A stretch of DNA of 64,000 nucleotides from the NCBI GenBank assembly GCA_036346275.1, contig JAYEVK010000095.1, positions 1 through 64,000 on the forward strand, written 5' to 3'. Shown one piece after another: positions 1 through 11,169 of the stretch. A program made the position numbers and the translations under genes. This stretch comes from Otatea glauca (Eukaryota; Streptophyta; Magnoliopsida; Poales; Poaceae). Below the pieces are notes generated by a model. That model made no database searches, had not been told where the DNA came from, and saw only the letters and a program-made list of their open reading frames with translations. How positions within the stretch are numbered: the stretch's first letter is position 1; every line of letters begins with the position of its first letter.

Positions 1-660
1 GACACCCGAACCTCACGGCAGGCATCGCGGTCGTCCTGCCGACCAAGGCGCGGTCTAGCCACGCACGTTAAACGAGCACTCTGACACCCGAACCTCGCGA
101 AGAGGCATCGCGATCGCCCTCGCGACCAAGGCACGATCTAGCCACGACGTTAAACGAAGCACTCCTGACACGAACCTCACGAAGAGGCATCGCGGTCGTC
201 CCTCGCCACCAAGGCACGGGTCTAGCCACGACGCGAAGCGAGTCTAGCCACGACAAGAACGAGCACTCCGGACACCCGAACCTCACGAAGAGGCATCGCG
301 GTCGTCCCCCCGCCACCAAGGCACGCGGCCTAGCCACGACGTTAAACGAGCGCTCGGACACCCGAACCTCACGAAGAGGCTCGGACACCCGAACCTCACG
401 AAGAGGCATCGCGGTCGTCCCTGCCGACCAAGGCACGGTCTAGCCACGACGTTAAATGAGCGCTCAGACACCCGAACCTCACGAAGAGGCATCGCGGTCA
501 CCCCGCCGACCAAGGCGCGATCTAGCCACGACGTTAAATGAGCACTCGGACACCCGAACCTCACGAAGAGGCATCGCGGTCATCCCTGGCGACCAAGGCA
601 CGGTCTAGCTACGACGTTAAACGAGCGCTCGGACACCCAAACCTCAAAGGCATCGCGGTT
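1..660. repeat. Imperfect tandem array, unit about 80-90 bp
   Basis: The motif CACCCGAACCTCACGAAGAG recurs at roughly 77-90 bp steps (near 84, 271, 358, 387, 472, 549, degenerate at 173 and 635). Each unit also carries a CCAAGGCACGGTCTAGCC block and GACGTTAAACGAGC. One partial unit is inserted near 380. Open frames across it on either strand are low-complexity by-products of the repeat. It probably belongs to the non-coding end of the gypsy-type element whose LTR-like part follows, but the left edge is outside the window. Confidence 0.85.
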
Positions 661-1590
661 GTCCCCACTGACCCAGCGCAAAGCAAACTCATTACAAAGA
701 CATCTACGAACAAAAAGAAGATTTTATTATAGACCATCGGGCTCAAGCTTTACACGACTTTATATACGATTACTCGGATGATACACGAGAATAGCTACAC
801 TCTGTTGCGGCGGGACCTTCTCCGCGCCAAAACCTTTCAACATCCGCACGGCATCGGTGGCACCGACGGCACGCTGGAAGGCCCTTGCACGGGTCGACAG
901 TCATTTGCGCAGCCTGCGAATCATAAGCCGAGCGCGCTGCTACCGCTCAGCCGACATCGACGTAGCCGCCAACTACGATCGGCGCCTCGCGCCATCACCT
1001 CCAGAAGGGCCTCCCGTGCTACCCCAAGCCTCGGGACGACCCCGAGCAGCGCGTCGACGGCAGCAGCATCACGGGCTGCAGCCTCTTCCTCCCGGAGTTC
1101 GGCCATCGCCCGATCATACTCGACCGGCTTCGGCCAAAGGGTCTTCTTCTTCTACCACGACATCATCGCCTGCGGCCGAAACCGCGAGGGTGCCCCAAAG
1201 CCATCCCAAAGAGCAAAAGAAAGTTCTCGCTAAAGCTTTACCACTCAAGCGAGCCATGGTATCCTTTATACCCGAGCGGACGGAGACTAAACGCTCTGAA
1301 TAAATGCCGACGCTAGAAGCGGCGCCTTCACTAACCCGGCGACACGGAAGACAAAGCGAGGCGCGGCGCGAGCCATGCCATGCGGTCAACGAGGTGATTC
1401 AAAGCCCTGGCGGTTCAATACCCGGGCGGATTTCCGGCAACCGTCTTGATCTGGGGTACACCTTGAAATCGTCGACCCTAACCGAGGCAGACCAACCGCT
1501 CGAGCCAATACTACTCTTCTTCAAGCTCAACCCCCAATCGACCCAGAAATCACTCGAGGGCTGGCTACTCGACGAATACTTATAACAAGT
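661..1590. other. GC-rich non-coding stretch, probable retroelement interior
   Basis: Short overlapping frames occur on both strands but none shows a recognisable domain. Composition matches the flanking array and LTR-like block, so I read it as the 3' non-coding interior of the same degraded gypsy-type element. No primer-binding site or polypurine tract could be fixed. Confidence 0.4.
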
Positions 1591-1599
1591 CCGTACTTA

Positions 1600-2480
1600 A
1601 CGCCCAAAGCGACGAATTTGGCGGCCTCAAGCCGGCTCAAGCCCAACAGCCGCTCTTAGCCCATTACCGACCAAGCAGAGCTCGACCTCGCAGCGGTCGG
1701 GATCCCATCGGCCCACTCAAGCAGAGCTCTCGACTTCGCAGGTCGGGATCCCATCGGCTCCGACCGAGCAGAGCTCCCGACCCACGCAGCAGTCGATCCC
1801 CGACCGATCGTACAAGACAACCTCGCCAAGGGCGCGGTCAAAACTTCCACGGCCCATCGACCACGTGCCCCACTTAACGGGTCAATCAAGCGACTATACA
1901 AGAGCGGTGGCTCCTTCCCAAGAAGGTTTAATGACCGACCGAAGTCATGCTCCCACCCCATCACCGGCCACGCATGAACGAAGACGCGCCCTCTCCCGAG
2001 GCAACACCGCGCCAGCGCAATAACGCCAACACTGAGAGGTTCGCAGAGGCGTGTACGCCCATTCCCGGAAAATACCTAACCGCTCGACCACCTGCTACCG
2101 ACCCAGCGTGGCAAGACGAGCGTGATCACGGCGACATGAAGGACCGGCCACTAGTACAGTCGCCTCGTCCTCCCCACTTCGAGGTAACCCGCCCTTCCTT
2201 TCGTATAAAAGGAGGCAGGAACCCCGAGGCAAAAAAAGCAGTAAGAGAGAGCTAAGCTATTGGCATTCTCACTTGTAAAACTTTGTGCACTATCTGTACC
2301 AAGAGTAATACAACCCCACCACACGAATCGAGTAGGGACTTTCGCCCGAACCAAAGATACATCTTGGACTTCCGAGTCTAACCATTCAGGAGTGGAACGC
2401 GCGACCCTTAGACTTACAAATTTACTTGCGGTGCTCGAAACCCGACACCGATCTTTCTTCCAAACTCCAAGATCGTCAAA
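1600..2480 (+). mobile_element. LTR-like block of a gypsy-type retroelement
   Basis: A 46-47 bp repeat around AGCAGAGCTC occurs three times at about 1675, 1721 and 1768. A TATA-like box (CGTATAAAAGGAGG) sits near 2203-2216, followed after about 100 bp by a polyadenylation-like stretch (GAGTAATACAACCCC) and a U5-like end rich in CCCGAC near 2450. This order (repeats, TATA, poly-A signal, U5) is typical of grass Ty3/gypsy LTRs. I could not fix the ends or a target duplication, so the boundaries are approximate. Confidence 0.5.
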
Positions 2481-2693
2481 GGACTAAAAAGAACCTTATA
2501 AAAAAATACCTTTACATGATCTTGACATAAGCTTGATTGGCTTGAACTTTCCTTGGTATTTCCATGATCATTCTTCTTGGAAACGACCTACTTTCAATAT
2601 CCTCATCAAAAGCATTAGATCATATAGCAACGTTGTCATTAATTATCAAAACCAAAACATATCGGGTGCCTAGATGCTTTCAACTACACACAT

Positions 2694-2930
2694 GCCGGAC
2701 CAAAAATTTTGGTCAGGGTACATAGTCTTGAGAGGCATTGTTGAACCTAGAATGACCTACTTACGCCGGACCGAAAAAATCGGTCCGTCGTATATGTGAA
2801 GAGAGCAGAGGTTTACACTAGCAAAAAAAGAGATTTGCGATGGCCCAATAAAATTGGTCTGTCGAGCATATGTTTTGATTTAGCTAGGCAAACTATGTTT
2901 GCGCCGGACCGAAAAAGTTGGTCCGGCGTA
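2694..2930. repeat. Four spaced imperfect palindromes, about 70-bp step
   Basis: Four hairpin-type motifs centred on GGACC-A/T-rich-GGTCC occur at about 2694, 2764, 2838 and 2901. The second and fourth are the cleanest (GGACCGAAAAAATCGGTCC; GGACCGAAAAAGTTGGTCC). Each is followed by a CATATG or ACATG-like tail. Stems are 5-8 bp with an A-rich loop. Function unknown. Confidence 0.7.
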
Positions 2931-3345
2931 CACATGGTTTGTTCTAACTTAGCACCAGCGAACAACGTATAATAAGCATAACTAAGTATGCTTCTTCATC
3001 ATCAACACCAAAACCTACAATAAGTATAATAAAAAGAATATGGGGCCTAGATGTTCTCACATGGGTGATTTGACATGTACATATAAATCGCCGTGAGATT
3101 CCTGCCGCTAGCCTGAGCGTGGCGTAGGGGACTGGGCGGCGTGGCGGCAGGCGGAGCCGGGCGCATGCCGTGGGGCCTGTGGGTGGGGGCGCAGTCCGGA
3201 CGAGTGGTGGCCGGTGGGAGCATGGGCACGTCGGGCCGATCAGAAATTGGTCGATCGGGGACGCGAGAAAATAGCCGTAGCGGCTTTTGGGGCGATTACA
3301 CAAGCGCATGCAGACGCCTCTATCAACAGCGAGTATGCACTGCCT

Positions 3346-3353
3346 CTATAAGT
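3346..3353 (+). promoter_or_regulatory. TATA-like box before the GRF-type gene
   Basis: CTATAAGTAGG lies about 95 bp upstream of the ATG at 3441 and is followed by a C/T-rich leader with CATCCTCAT repeats. The spacing suits a plant core promoter. Assigned by position and sequence only. Confidence 0.4.
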
Positions 3354-3440
3354 AGGCCTTCATACCAGCTCCGCTTGCACATATCATCCTCATTCCATTC
3401 GCATATCCTCATCCTCATCCCATTCCTTGCTCCGAAGGCC

Positions 3441-3944
3441 ATGTCTCAAACGGCGAGCTCAGAAATCGAGGGTCTGCAGCGCTGCCATCGCAAGGCAAGT
3501 CAATTGTCCTAATTGCCGTGTGCAAGCTAATGTGTTCTACTCCAAAGACCGAGGCAAATAACGGCCGGGTGTTCTACAAATGCCCTTTTTTCTCCGTAAG
3601 TGAAAAGTTCGTTTGCTCTCTTTTTCCGGTTAGGCTTGTGTAGTTCTTTGGAGAGATCTCATTTTCTTTGCACGGTCTAAAAGCATGTTAACCTCATCAC
3701 GTAGGCTGGAGGGTGCCAATATTTCAAGTGGGCGGACACCATGGACACCTCGGTGGAGCGTGCAACAACCACAGTACCACAGAGGATGCATCGTACTATG
3801 GAGGAGAGGATGGACCCTATGCTCGAGCAGAGGCTGAACATGCTGATGTTCAAGATGGACCGCATTTTAGATAATGTCAAATGGTTGGAGAAGATTGTGT
3901 GTGCGGCTGTCCTTGTTGTACTGGTAGCTATTCTTGCGAAGTAG
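3441..3944 (+). pseudogene. Broken GRF zinc-finger membrane-anchored protein gene
   Basis: The pieces of a small GRF-type zinc-finger protein are present but not in one frame. An ATG at 3441 opens a short frame that stops at 3510-3512. An overlapping frame then gives CPNCRVQANVFYSK, and the next frame gives NNGRVFYKCPFF, so there is a one-base slip between the two zinc-binding halves. A GTAAG donor near 3596 and an acceptor near 3708 bound a plausible intron. The second exon starts GCQYFKWAD, the usual end of the finger, and continues through a helical region to a hydrophobic C-terminal segment (IVCAAVLVVLVAI). Grasses have many such short GRF proteins ending in one membrane helix; function is generally unknown. 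Convergent with the mobile-domain pseudogene. Family call fairly sure; state (broken or mis-sequenced) uncertain. Confidence 0.6.
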
Positions 3945-4275
3945 TTTGTTTCCTACAGAGGAGACATAGTTGGTCATGGATGTCTATTGAAGAGGTTTCC
4001 AGATATCATCTTTTGCTTTGTTAACCGATGTATAAGTCGGTTAGGTACTATCGCTTTCAGATTTTCAGCTAGATTTCACTACTCGTAGCATCTTTTTCAT
4101 GGTAATAACGCTTGCTCGGCTTTTGGCGTGGTGAGGACGGGTCACATGGTAGCGCTGCGTGCAGGCGAATCTAACTGTGCGGGATTATATTGAGAAGGCA
4201 GATAACACATAAGAACATAAGCATAGTCCGAGCAAATAACAACTCGAAAGACTGCTTATTTTATATTACATTTTA

Positions 4276-5230
4276 TTAACAACACCAGATGCAACGAAAA
4301 AAATAAAGACACTCATCCACCCCTACCACGGTGGCGTATAACTTGGTCTGGGGTGTAGTAATTAGGCCCTCTCGTCCTCCTAAGTCCCGCAACCTGTGAG
4401 GGGCCCTGCCACGTGGGACACTCTCCTGTGTCCTCGTCAATCGGACCCCCAAGAATGTGTAGTTAGCACCGTCAAGCTGCCTCTGGGTGTACCAGTATGA
4501 CGGGTCCTCCGGAGGAAGCGTGGTCGACTCTAGGATGTGCTGCATGGGATCCTCATGGATCGAGTCTCATACGCAATCTGCAGAATCGTGAGAATTCACT
4601 CTGTAGGCATCCATCGTCCACAATCAAGGAGCTCAGTGAAAGTCACTTGCTCCATTCTAGCCCAGTTGAAAGCATGATCCTCACTCCAATGTGGCGTATG
4701 CTCAGCCTCAACCTGAGCGTAATCACCGCCGCTATGGTGAGCTTCGTTGTGCTCACCTCCGCCGTGATGGCTTGCATCACATGTGGGTTGCGCCACATGT
4801 GGGTAATCAGCGACGCCAGAGTCTCGTGTAGTTAAGAAATGTAATGAGTTACGTTACAAAGTAGAGTATTTAACAACAGTTGCCTTGAATTGACAAAATG
4901 AAATGATACATGGAACTTATTAAGTCACGGGAACCTGAGTTTCGCGGTGAGAATCTTGATAGCCGTGCGCACGAGTTGTGGATGGGCGAGCTGTGGAGGT
5001 ACGAGCACTCTGGGATGAACGGGAATCCACCGAGTGCCTGGTATGGGAGGCACGTGAAGGATCCATAACCGGAACTTCGTACCTGCGAGTTGACCTAGGT
5101 GTGCATCCACCAAAAGAACGGATAGCCGAAACCAAACGTGATCCTCTGCTGCTGAAGTATCTGTGCATTGGGCAATAAGACAACATATATTGTAGTATTT
5201 CATATTAAGAACTTGATGTAGATAGCACAA
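4276..5230 (-). pseudogene. Possible C-terminal remnants of the plant-mobile-domain gene
   Basis: Minus-strand fragments at 4276-4545, 4596-4796 and 4920-5230 lie downstream of the recognisable mobile-domain core and on the same strand. They are Ser/Thr/Arg- or His/Gly-rich and show no domain. Their position suits the poorly conserved C-terminal tail common in transposon-type mobile-domain proteins. This is inference from order and strand; they may equally be chance frames. Confidence 0.3.
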
Positions 5231-5429
5231 AATATAAATATATACTTGACCCTCCTCTCATGAAGTACCTTTGTAGGTCACTCCTGTTGCGAACCGATGA
5301 GGACTAGCCTTTGTCACACATCGTGCGGTCTACCAGAGTGTGCAACTCGTACGCTTCCTGCGACTACAAAACGAGGTTCACGTGTAAGTATGTATTGTTT
5401 ACGAGAAATTGTTAGGATTGCATGCATCA

Positions 5430-7123
5430 AAGTACTAACAAGGATGTGAAGCTGCCGGGAACGGTCCTAGGGGAATGGTTTTGGTGCATCTTCAACGTGA
5501 CCACTGAGTAGAGTAGCGCGTGTGCGAGGACGGTACCACAAGAAGTACTCGCAGTAGGAGGAAGGGTCGTACGGTCCTGTAGGGACTACGGTGGAAGCTT
5601 CGCCTACTGCTCCACCACAAAGATGTGGTCACGATGGACGTGAACCACCCAACGTGCCTCCGTGCCTTTGCACTCCTTCCGCATGTAAGTATGAAGGGTT
5701 AGAACTGACAAAAGGAAGAATGATCGTATGATTGTACTAAACTTACAAGTGTGATTTTCCTGCGTCCCGTGGTTGGGGGACCGACTACCTGCCAGTATCC
5801 AAACTGTCGCTGCACATGCTCAGGGGAGTACACTTTCACAGAATTCTGGTATAAAATGAAGCATCTAGTCATCCATACGTGCTCATCCTGTTCACAGAAC
5901 GATGAGATGCGTGCGCCCGTTGCAATCTCGGCAAATCTCCCCTGTGTCCACGGATCCCAACTCACGTGTTTCTAAGTCGAAGTCAAGATCGCTACGCCGC
6001 GTGGGTAGCTTCAGATCCTGGAGGTGTCTCCAACGCAACCTAGCATGGATCCACCTATAGCCCATCGTGGGCCTCATGGTCTCAGGCACGTCCTGGGAGA
6101 TATCCTTTGGGTACATAGCATTCTCCACCCTAGGACGAGAGATAGGAAGATACTCCCAGCTCCACAGCTGTAGTAGGTGGAGACAACCTGTGATTGACCC
6201 CTTCGCGATGGCCCGATGGAAAGCATCACATAGTCCTCTATAGGTTGCTGCTAACACAGCGGAACCCAGCTATATTGTGGGACCTCGTCCGGTTGCGTGA
6301 CAAGATCACGCACTAACAAGATAAGGTGTGGCTCAAGATAGTCGCCCGCTGCATTGCAGAACATGATCCCTCCAAATAAATCATACAGGTACACATCCAG
6401 GTGCCTTAAAATAGTGCCCTCTTCTGCGCCCTCAGGAAATGGCCCGCACTCTGGCAATTCATGAAACCATTTCAAAGAGAGGCCGTGATCCTTTCCGGAG
6501 TACAGACAACCAAACCTGCAATAGACACAAATGAATGTGAGGTTAATTCATAGAAAAACTATTACACACGTAGCAGCATATATGTTTACCTTTGTTGCAC
6601 ATAGTCCCTCCACTGATCCTTTCGTGGCCGCCTAGTCACTAAGGGGCAACCTCTGATCGGCAACCCAGTGATCATAGCCACATCCTTCAAAGTTATCATC
6701 ATCTCTCCAAAGGAAAAGTGGAACGTGTGCATCTCAGGACGCCACCGATCTACCAGGGCAGTCACCAGGGACACATCTATTGCGGGGAGAGTTGTGCGTC
6801 GCACCCCACCCCGCGGTAATGGCTCAGTAGTCCCATCCATCAAAAGAGCGAATGGGAGTAGTCCAACTCGTGCTAGGCACGTATAGAAACGGGGGTCTAA
6901 TGCTTTGATCTTGTGGAAGACTCGCGCACGCAATGGACCCATGTACAAAAGGACAATGTAAACTCATAATATGAAACAATAAATACAACAGTGCTAATCA
7001 CAATCAGAGTTCGTTCTTACAATCAATTAGAGTACTAACCTGCGTGGCCGTGAAAATCATCCTCCCACGATGCTGATCATCGTACTGCTGCTGAAGAAGC
7101 TCGGGAAGACCACCGGTAGCCAT
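5430..7123 (-). pseudogene. Plant mobile domain (MAIN-like) gene, frameshifted
   Basis: Reading right to left, exon 1 starts at the ATG at 7123-7121 (MATGGLPELLQQQYDDQHRG) and ends near 7040 at a GT donor. The next piece (6948-6590) contains the family signature GEMMITLKDVAMITGLPIRG preceded by LVDRWRPEMHTFHF. A 74-bp intron (6589-6516, GTAAAC to TTGCAG) leads to a segment ending VPQYSW. A one-base slip near 6270 interrupts the conserved block continuing ATYRGLCDAFHRA. Further pieces to 5430 give LLQLWSWEYLPISRP, VQRQFGYWQ and YFLWYRPRTR, all typical of the family. Plant mobile domains occur in the MAIN/MAIL1 proteins that act in meristem maintenance and TE silencing, and in transposon-borne relatives. 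Position downstream of a MULE transposase on the same strand says this is the transposon-borne form. At least two frame breaks make it a pseudogene as sequenced. Confidence 0.8.
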
Positions 7124-7283
7124 GCTAAAAATACCACCTGCATAGGTTAGTGAAACAAAAATCATCGGTACAACAATAAGATAGCATATACAATTAGGGA
7201 CGCAACATATGTTAAACAAGATGGTGCATTACAACACATAAGAAATCCAGTTCTGAATACAATACCAAAATTACTAAATACGT

Positions 7284-9838
7284 CTACTGCTTATTAGGAC
7301 ATGTCCTCCGATCATGTCCACTCTGCTTGCAAATCTTGCACTTTCTCTGCGCCTGCATGGCATCAGCTGCATCCATATCACCGTGCATTCTTGTCCCTCT
7401 GGGCCTCCCAGGCTCTTTTCGTCGTGTTAACGGATAAGGTACCCATAAAGGCCCATCGATCGACTTGTAACTCGTACTCAATATTGAAGGAACTCATCTT
7501 CTGACGCCAAGTGTTTCTCGTGGCTTTCTATCGTAGTATGACGATATGTATTGAGATACATCATTCCCTCCCATATCCACGCAAGCCGAATACATGGGAG
7601 CAAGGGATATAATGCGCTTTGGCTTATTGCACGAGCACACCACCTCCTCCGTGCCTAGAGTACATTTTGGATGGTGTCACCGCGCCAGAGCTGCGAGTGG
7701 TACCTACGACGCACATTACCTCAAATATGTGGTTACCGAGGTCGACACTCGTGCGCGTGGAACATAGATTTGTTCCTCCTACTACGATGATCTCCTCCAC
7801 CTTGGTTGAGAATTGAGTGCCAGACCGTCAGAAAGACGACCATTTATCTCGAAAATAGTCTGCTGCTCAGAGAACGTCACTTATTATGGCACATAACGGA
7901 AGCCCACGAACGCCCTTAAGGACATTATTGAAGGCTTCCGCTATGTTCGCTCGTCATAATGGTGTACCTAATGCATAAACACGCAAAGTTTATCATGAAT
8001 GGGTCCAACACTCTAACAATAAGTTAATCTCACAAATTAATAGGTGCAACTAACTCTCGCATCTTTGTGTCGTATATATGGACCAACGCTCCTACCGCTT
8101 TCCCGCTATCCATTGGCTAAAGGTGCAATGATCATGATTAATGACAGCTTGTTCTCCCAAAGATTTGGCATCGCAATCGCTTCCTCCCGTGATTGCCGAT
8201 TTTCCATCATTTTCCTTGTGGTCTCGCTCAACTGTCTCCAAATCTCACGAAACTTAAGTGATCGTTCTGCAGCACAACCCTTTGAACTTCTTGACTAGGA
8301 CTGTTATGGTATCGTGAATATAGGTTTGCACCCGTGTCGCATGCACCACCTTCTCTCCACATCACCCATGCTATAGCGGGTTCGTACGCCATGCAAAGAC
8401 CTCTAGAGCATGGAGAAGACTCCGCATTGCGGTCGGACACAACACACACTCTCCGCTATCCCCACGACACGCGTCCGACCAAAGTGAGGAACCACAACCA
8501 GCTATCTCTGTTTCACTCTCCACATATGCGTAGGCAATTGGTATTATCCGGTTGTTCGTCGGTGTCGTGATCGCAATCGAGAGGGTGCCATAGTACTTCC
8601 CGCCGTAAATATGCTATCAACACAAATGACAGGCTGCAATGCTTGAAGGCTTCAATGCATTGTCCGAAAGCCCAGAATACCCTAATCAGGTAGCGTTCCG
8701 CGGTGCTGTACGAACCATCTTGAAGCTTAATAGGCTCGTCCGTCATTACGAACTGAGTCCCCGCGTTGGTCATTGATATCTTCTGCAGCAACCTCGGGGC
8801 ATAGTTGTATGAGTCTTCGAAAGATCCAAAAAGCATCTTCAACGCTCGCTTTGCTTCGCCACGCGGTTAGGTAGCTTATGTGCATCCCGTTCTACTCAGA
8901 CTTGCTCCATAATCGATTTCGTGATAGTCCAAAATCGAACCAACACGGGTCACGACTAGTTGGGCAATGAATCTAGCGTCGACCACGTGGCTCATGCTTC
9001 TGATCGACTCTTCCGAGCATGTATGAGGTGTGTTAGGCCACCACAAAGTAGTGCTCGTGTTTGGTGGTGAGCACGAACGTAGAAAGGGCGCTTAGGGCTT
9101 TGGTGCACCTAACCTCATACTCAGTGGACTTCACCGCACACTTGTGCTCTCTTCTAGTGATGACAAGATAATTGCCGATGAAATGTATTAGCTCTAACTT
9201 GTTGGGGAAGTGTTTCCCAATCTAGATGTCACTGCTCAGTACCCCACATAGCTAAGTTATTATAGTCGGTAATGCCACACCCGAAGGCCATTACCACGGA
9301 ATCGGATCGCCGGAGGTGGGTCATCGCTGTCGCGTGCCCTCTTCATCTTCGCTTCCACCAGACCTCGCCATCCATACATGTCGTGATCTACCTCGGAAGG
9401 AAGTACTTCTTCTTCATGTGCACCCGAACTACCCTCCCCCACATGTCCTTGGCCCACTTCTCCCTCTCCCTGGTGGCCTAAAATTTCACCGCTAGGACCA
9501 GCATCGGCATTCGCCTCTAGTGGTAATATGTTTACATAAACACCCATCGAAAACCCGCCTCTATGGCCTTCGTGTATACAATAACCAAGCCTTATTATTT
9601 CTCGATCAACAAAGTATGCACAATGACGTTGTTGTTTGGAACTTCCCTTGGTCGCACCGCCCGTGAAAATCAGATGTGTTTCTGGCTCAAACGCTAACAT
9701 GCTCATAACATGTGATTTAAGGCCTTCCAAGTCTAATGGACTATCACTTGAACTATATGTGTGTTCGCAGTTTTGCACTGTGACTATTCTCTCGTGCAAT
9801 ATGACAGGCCGTTCACCGTAGTAAATATGAAAATTCAT
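7284..9838 (-). pseudogene. MULE (MuDR-type) transposase, multiply frameshifted
   Basis: From right to left: an N-terminal region opening MNFHIYYGERPV with a PB1-like look and a Glu/Gly-rich acidic stretch (9838-9260); the DDE core at 8842-8513, with GSFEDSYNYAPRLLQK and FWAFGQCIEAFKHC; and MCVVSDRN at 8449, which carries the second catalytic Asp. The first Asp codon is at 8618-8616 in VDSIFT, followed at once by a frame slip. The C-terminus (7481-7284) ends in a CCHC zinc knuckle CKICKQSGHDRRTC, normal for this family. MULE transposases bind terminal inverted repeats and cut and paste the element. Several indels and stops mean it is not active as read. I could not find matching terminal repeats for this element. 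Confidence 0.82.
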
Positions 9839-9839
9839 G

Positions 9840-10366
9840 GTGCAATGGCTAGGTGGAATATGGTACCTAAAAATATTTCAAAAATTACCATCTGATTAAC
9901 TATACCGAGGGTTGACATTAATTACTGAACAAATTAATTTTTTTGTCCATGAATAATTACTCAAACTACGCTCATGAATGAATTACAGTTACAACATTTA
10001 CACTTAACAAGATAATTAGAGACTATCTTATCTAACTAACCATGCTATGTGATGGGCATGCAACTAAGTTTGAGCCTAATTATTGGGGAGTTCTAATTAA
10101 CCTAACTATATAGTATAACCAAATGTGCTAGTTTATCTACTACACATACTTGCTCCTACTCGTGATTTTTTCTTCCTACTTTAGTCTATAAATAAAAGGT
10201 TTTTCGTTCATCAGTAAATGTATGCTGCTATGTAAAAATAATAAAACAACTATAATTACTAAGTTCCTAACGGTGATTACGTACATGAGGTATGAATGAG
10301 ATGCATGAATGAGGCAATAATTAATATATTAACTATAATAGCATCTCTAGTTTACGTATCGTCTCC
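9840..10366. other. AT-rich sequence upstream of the transposase
   Basis: No gene seen. AT-rich, with CTAATTA-type motifs that foreshadow the 46-bp repeats to the right. Confidence 0.5.
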
Positions 10367-10367
10367 A

Positions 10368-10576
10368 CGCTAATTAATCTAACCAGGTAATTACGAATAA
10401 ATCTAACCGGGTAATTACTCTAACAATGACTTACCAACGCTAATTAATCTAACCAGGTAATTACTCTATCAATGACTTACCAACGCTAATTAATCTAACC
10501 AGGTAATTACTCTAACAATTACTTACCAACGCTAATTAATCTAACTAGTTAATTACTCTAACAAAGACTTACCAGC
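10368..10576. repeat. Tandem repeat, 46-bp unit
   Basis: CGCTAATTAATCTAACCAGG starts at 10368, 10438 and 10484, with a variant at 10530 and a degenerate start near 10575. The last steps are exactly 46 bp; the first unit is longer (70 bp) through an internal partial copy. Each unit holds GGTAATTACTCTAACAATGA and a CTTACCAACG junction. It lies in what would be the 5' flank of the minus-strand transposase. Confidence 0.85.
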
Positions 10577-10880
10577 GTTGGTCGCCTCCTTCTCTTTTGC
10601 TTGCGAAGCTCCTCTTTCTCTTCTGCTTGCCAAGCCCCTCTCTGTCTTCTGTTTGCCAAGCTCCTCTCTCGCACACTCCAGCCTGCTTCCCCTCCCCTCT
10701 ATTTATTCTGCGCTGAAAAATGTGAAGCGAGCAGTAGACAAGCATGAATGCAAAGCGAGCAGCAGACAACCATGTATGCAGCAAACAAATCATGCATGCA
10801 TGCGAATAATTAGCAATGACAAATGACAACCATGCATGCAGCAACCAAATCATGCTTGCATGCAAATAATCAGCAACGAC
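10577..10880. repeat. C/T-rich 27-bp repeats and a duplicated CATGCATGC block
   Basis: Three copies of a C/T-rich unit around TCTTCTGCTTGCCAAGC span about 10590-10675. A roughly 65-bp block beginning ACCATGCATGCAGCAA is present twice (about 10768 and 10828). A TATTTATTC stretch near 10699 could be a minus-strand TATA box for the transposase. No gene. Confidence 0.55.
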
Positions 10881-10889
10881 AAATTAACT

Positions 10890-11165
10890 TTCGGCGTGCA
10901 AAGCAAATGAGGTGACGAGGCGACGAACGGTCGGGCCCGTGGCATAGCGAGATCGGTGTGCTGCCGCTATGCCATAGCTCAGATGGGATGCCGGCTATGG
11001 CATAGCCGGCACACACGGATGTCAAGCTATGCCCTGCCGTCCCGTCATCTGCCGGCAATTGAGGCTATTTCGGAAAATACGAAAAACAATTGCCCAAAAT
11101 TGATAATATACGGTATAAAGTTGACTGTATTTGAAATTTTGCCTGCAGTAGATCGTCTGTTCAGT
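10890..11165. other. GC-rich patch with GCTATGCC palindromes
   Basis: Nested palindromic words GCTATGCCATAGC and GCCGGCTATGGCATAGCCGG occur at about 10967-11010, with further GCTATGCC copies at 10942 and 11027. It may be the eroded end of the MULE at 4-10 kb, but no matching sequence was found on the other side of that block. Confidence 0.35.
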
Positions 11166-11169
11166 ATAC

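Noticed and set aside
68..564. Open frames of 93-122 codons on the minus strand
   Set aside because: They arise from the tandem repeat (same VRFGCP-type peptide in each unit).
10890..11165. Right terminal repeat of the 4-10 kb MULE
   Set aside because: The palindromic GCTATGCC patch has no counterpart on the left side and no flanking duplication.
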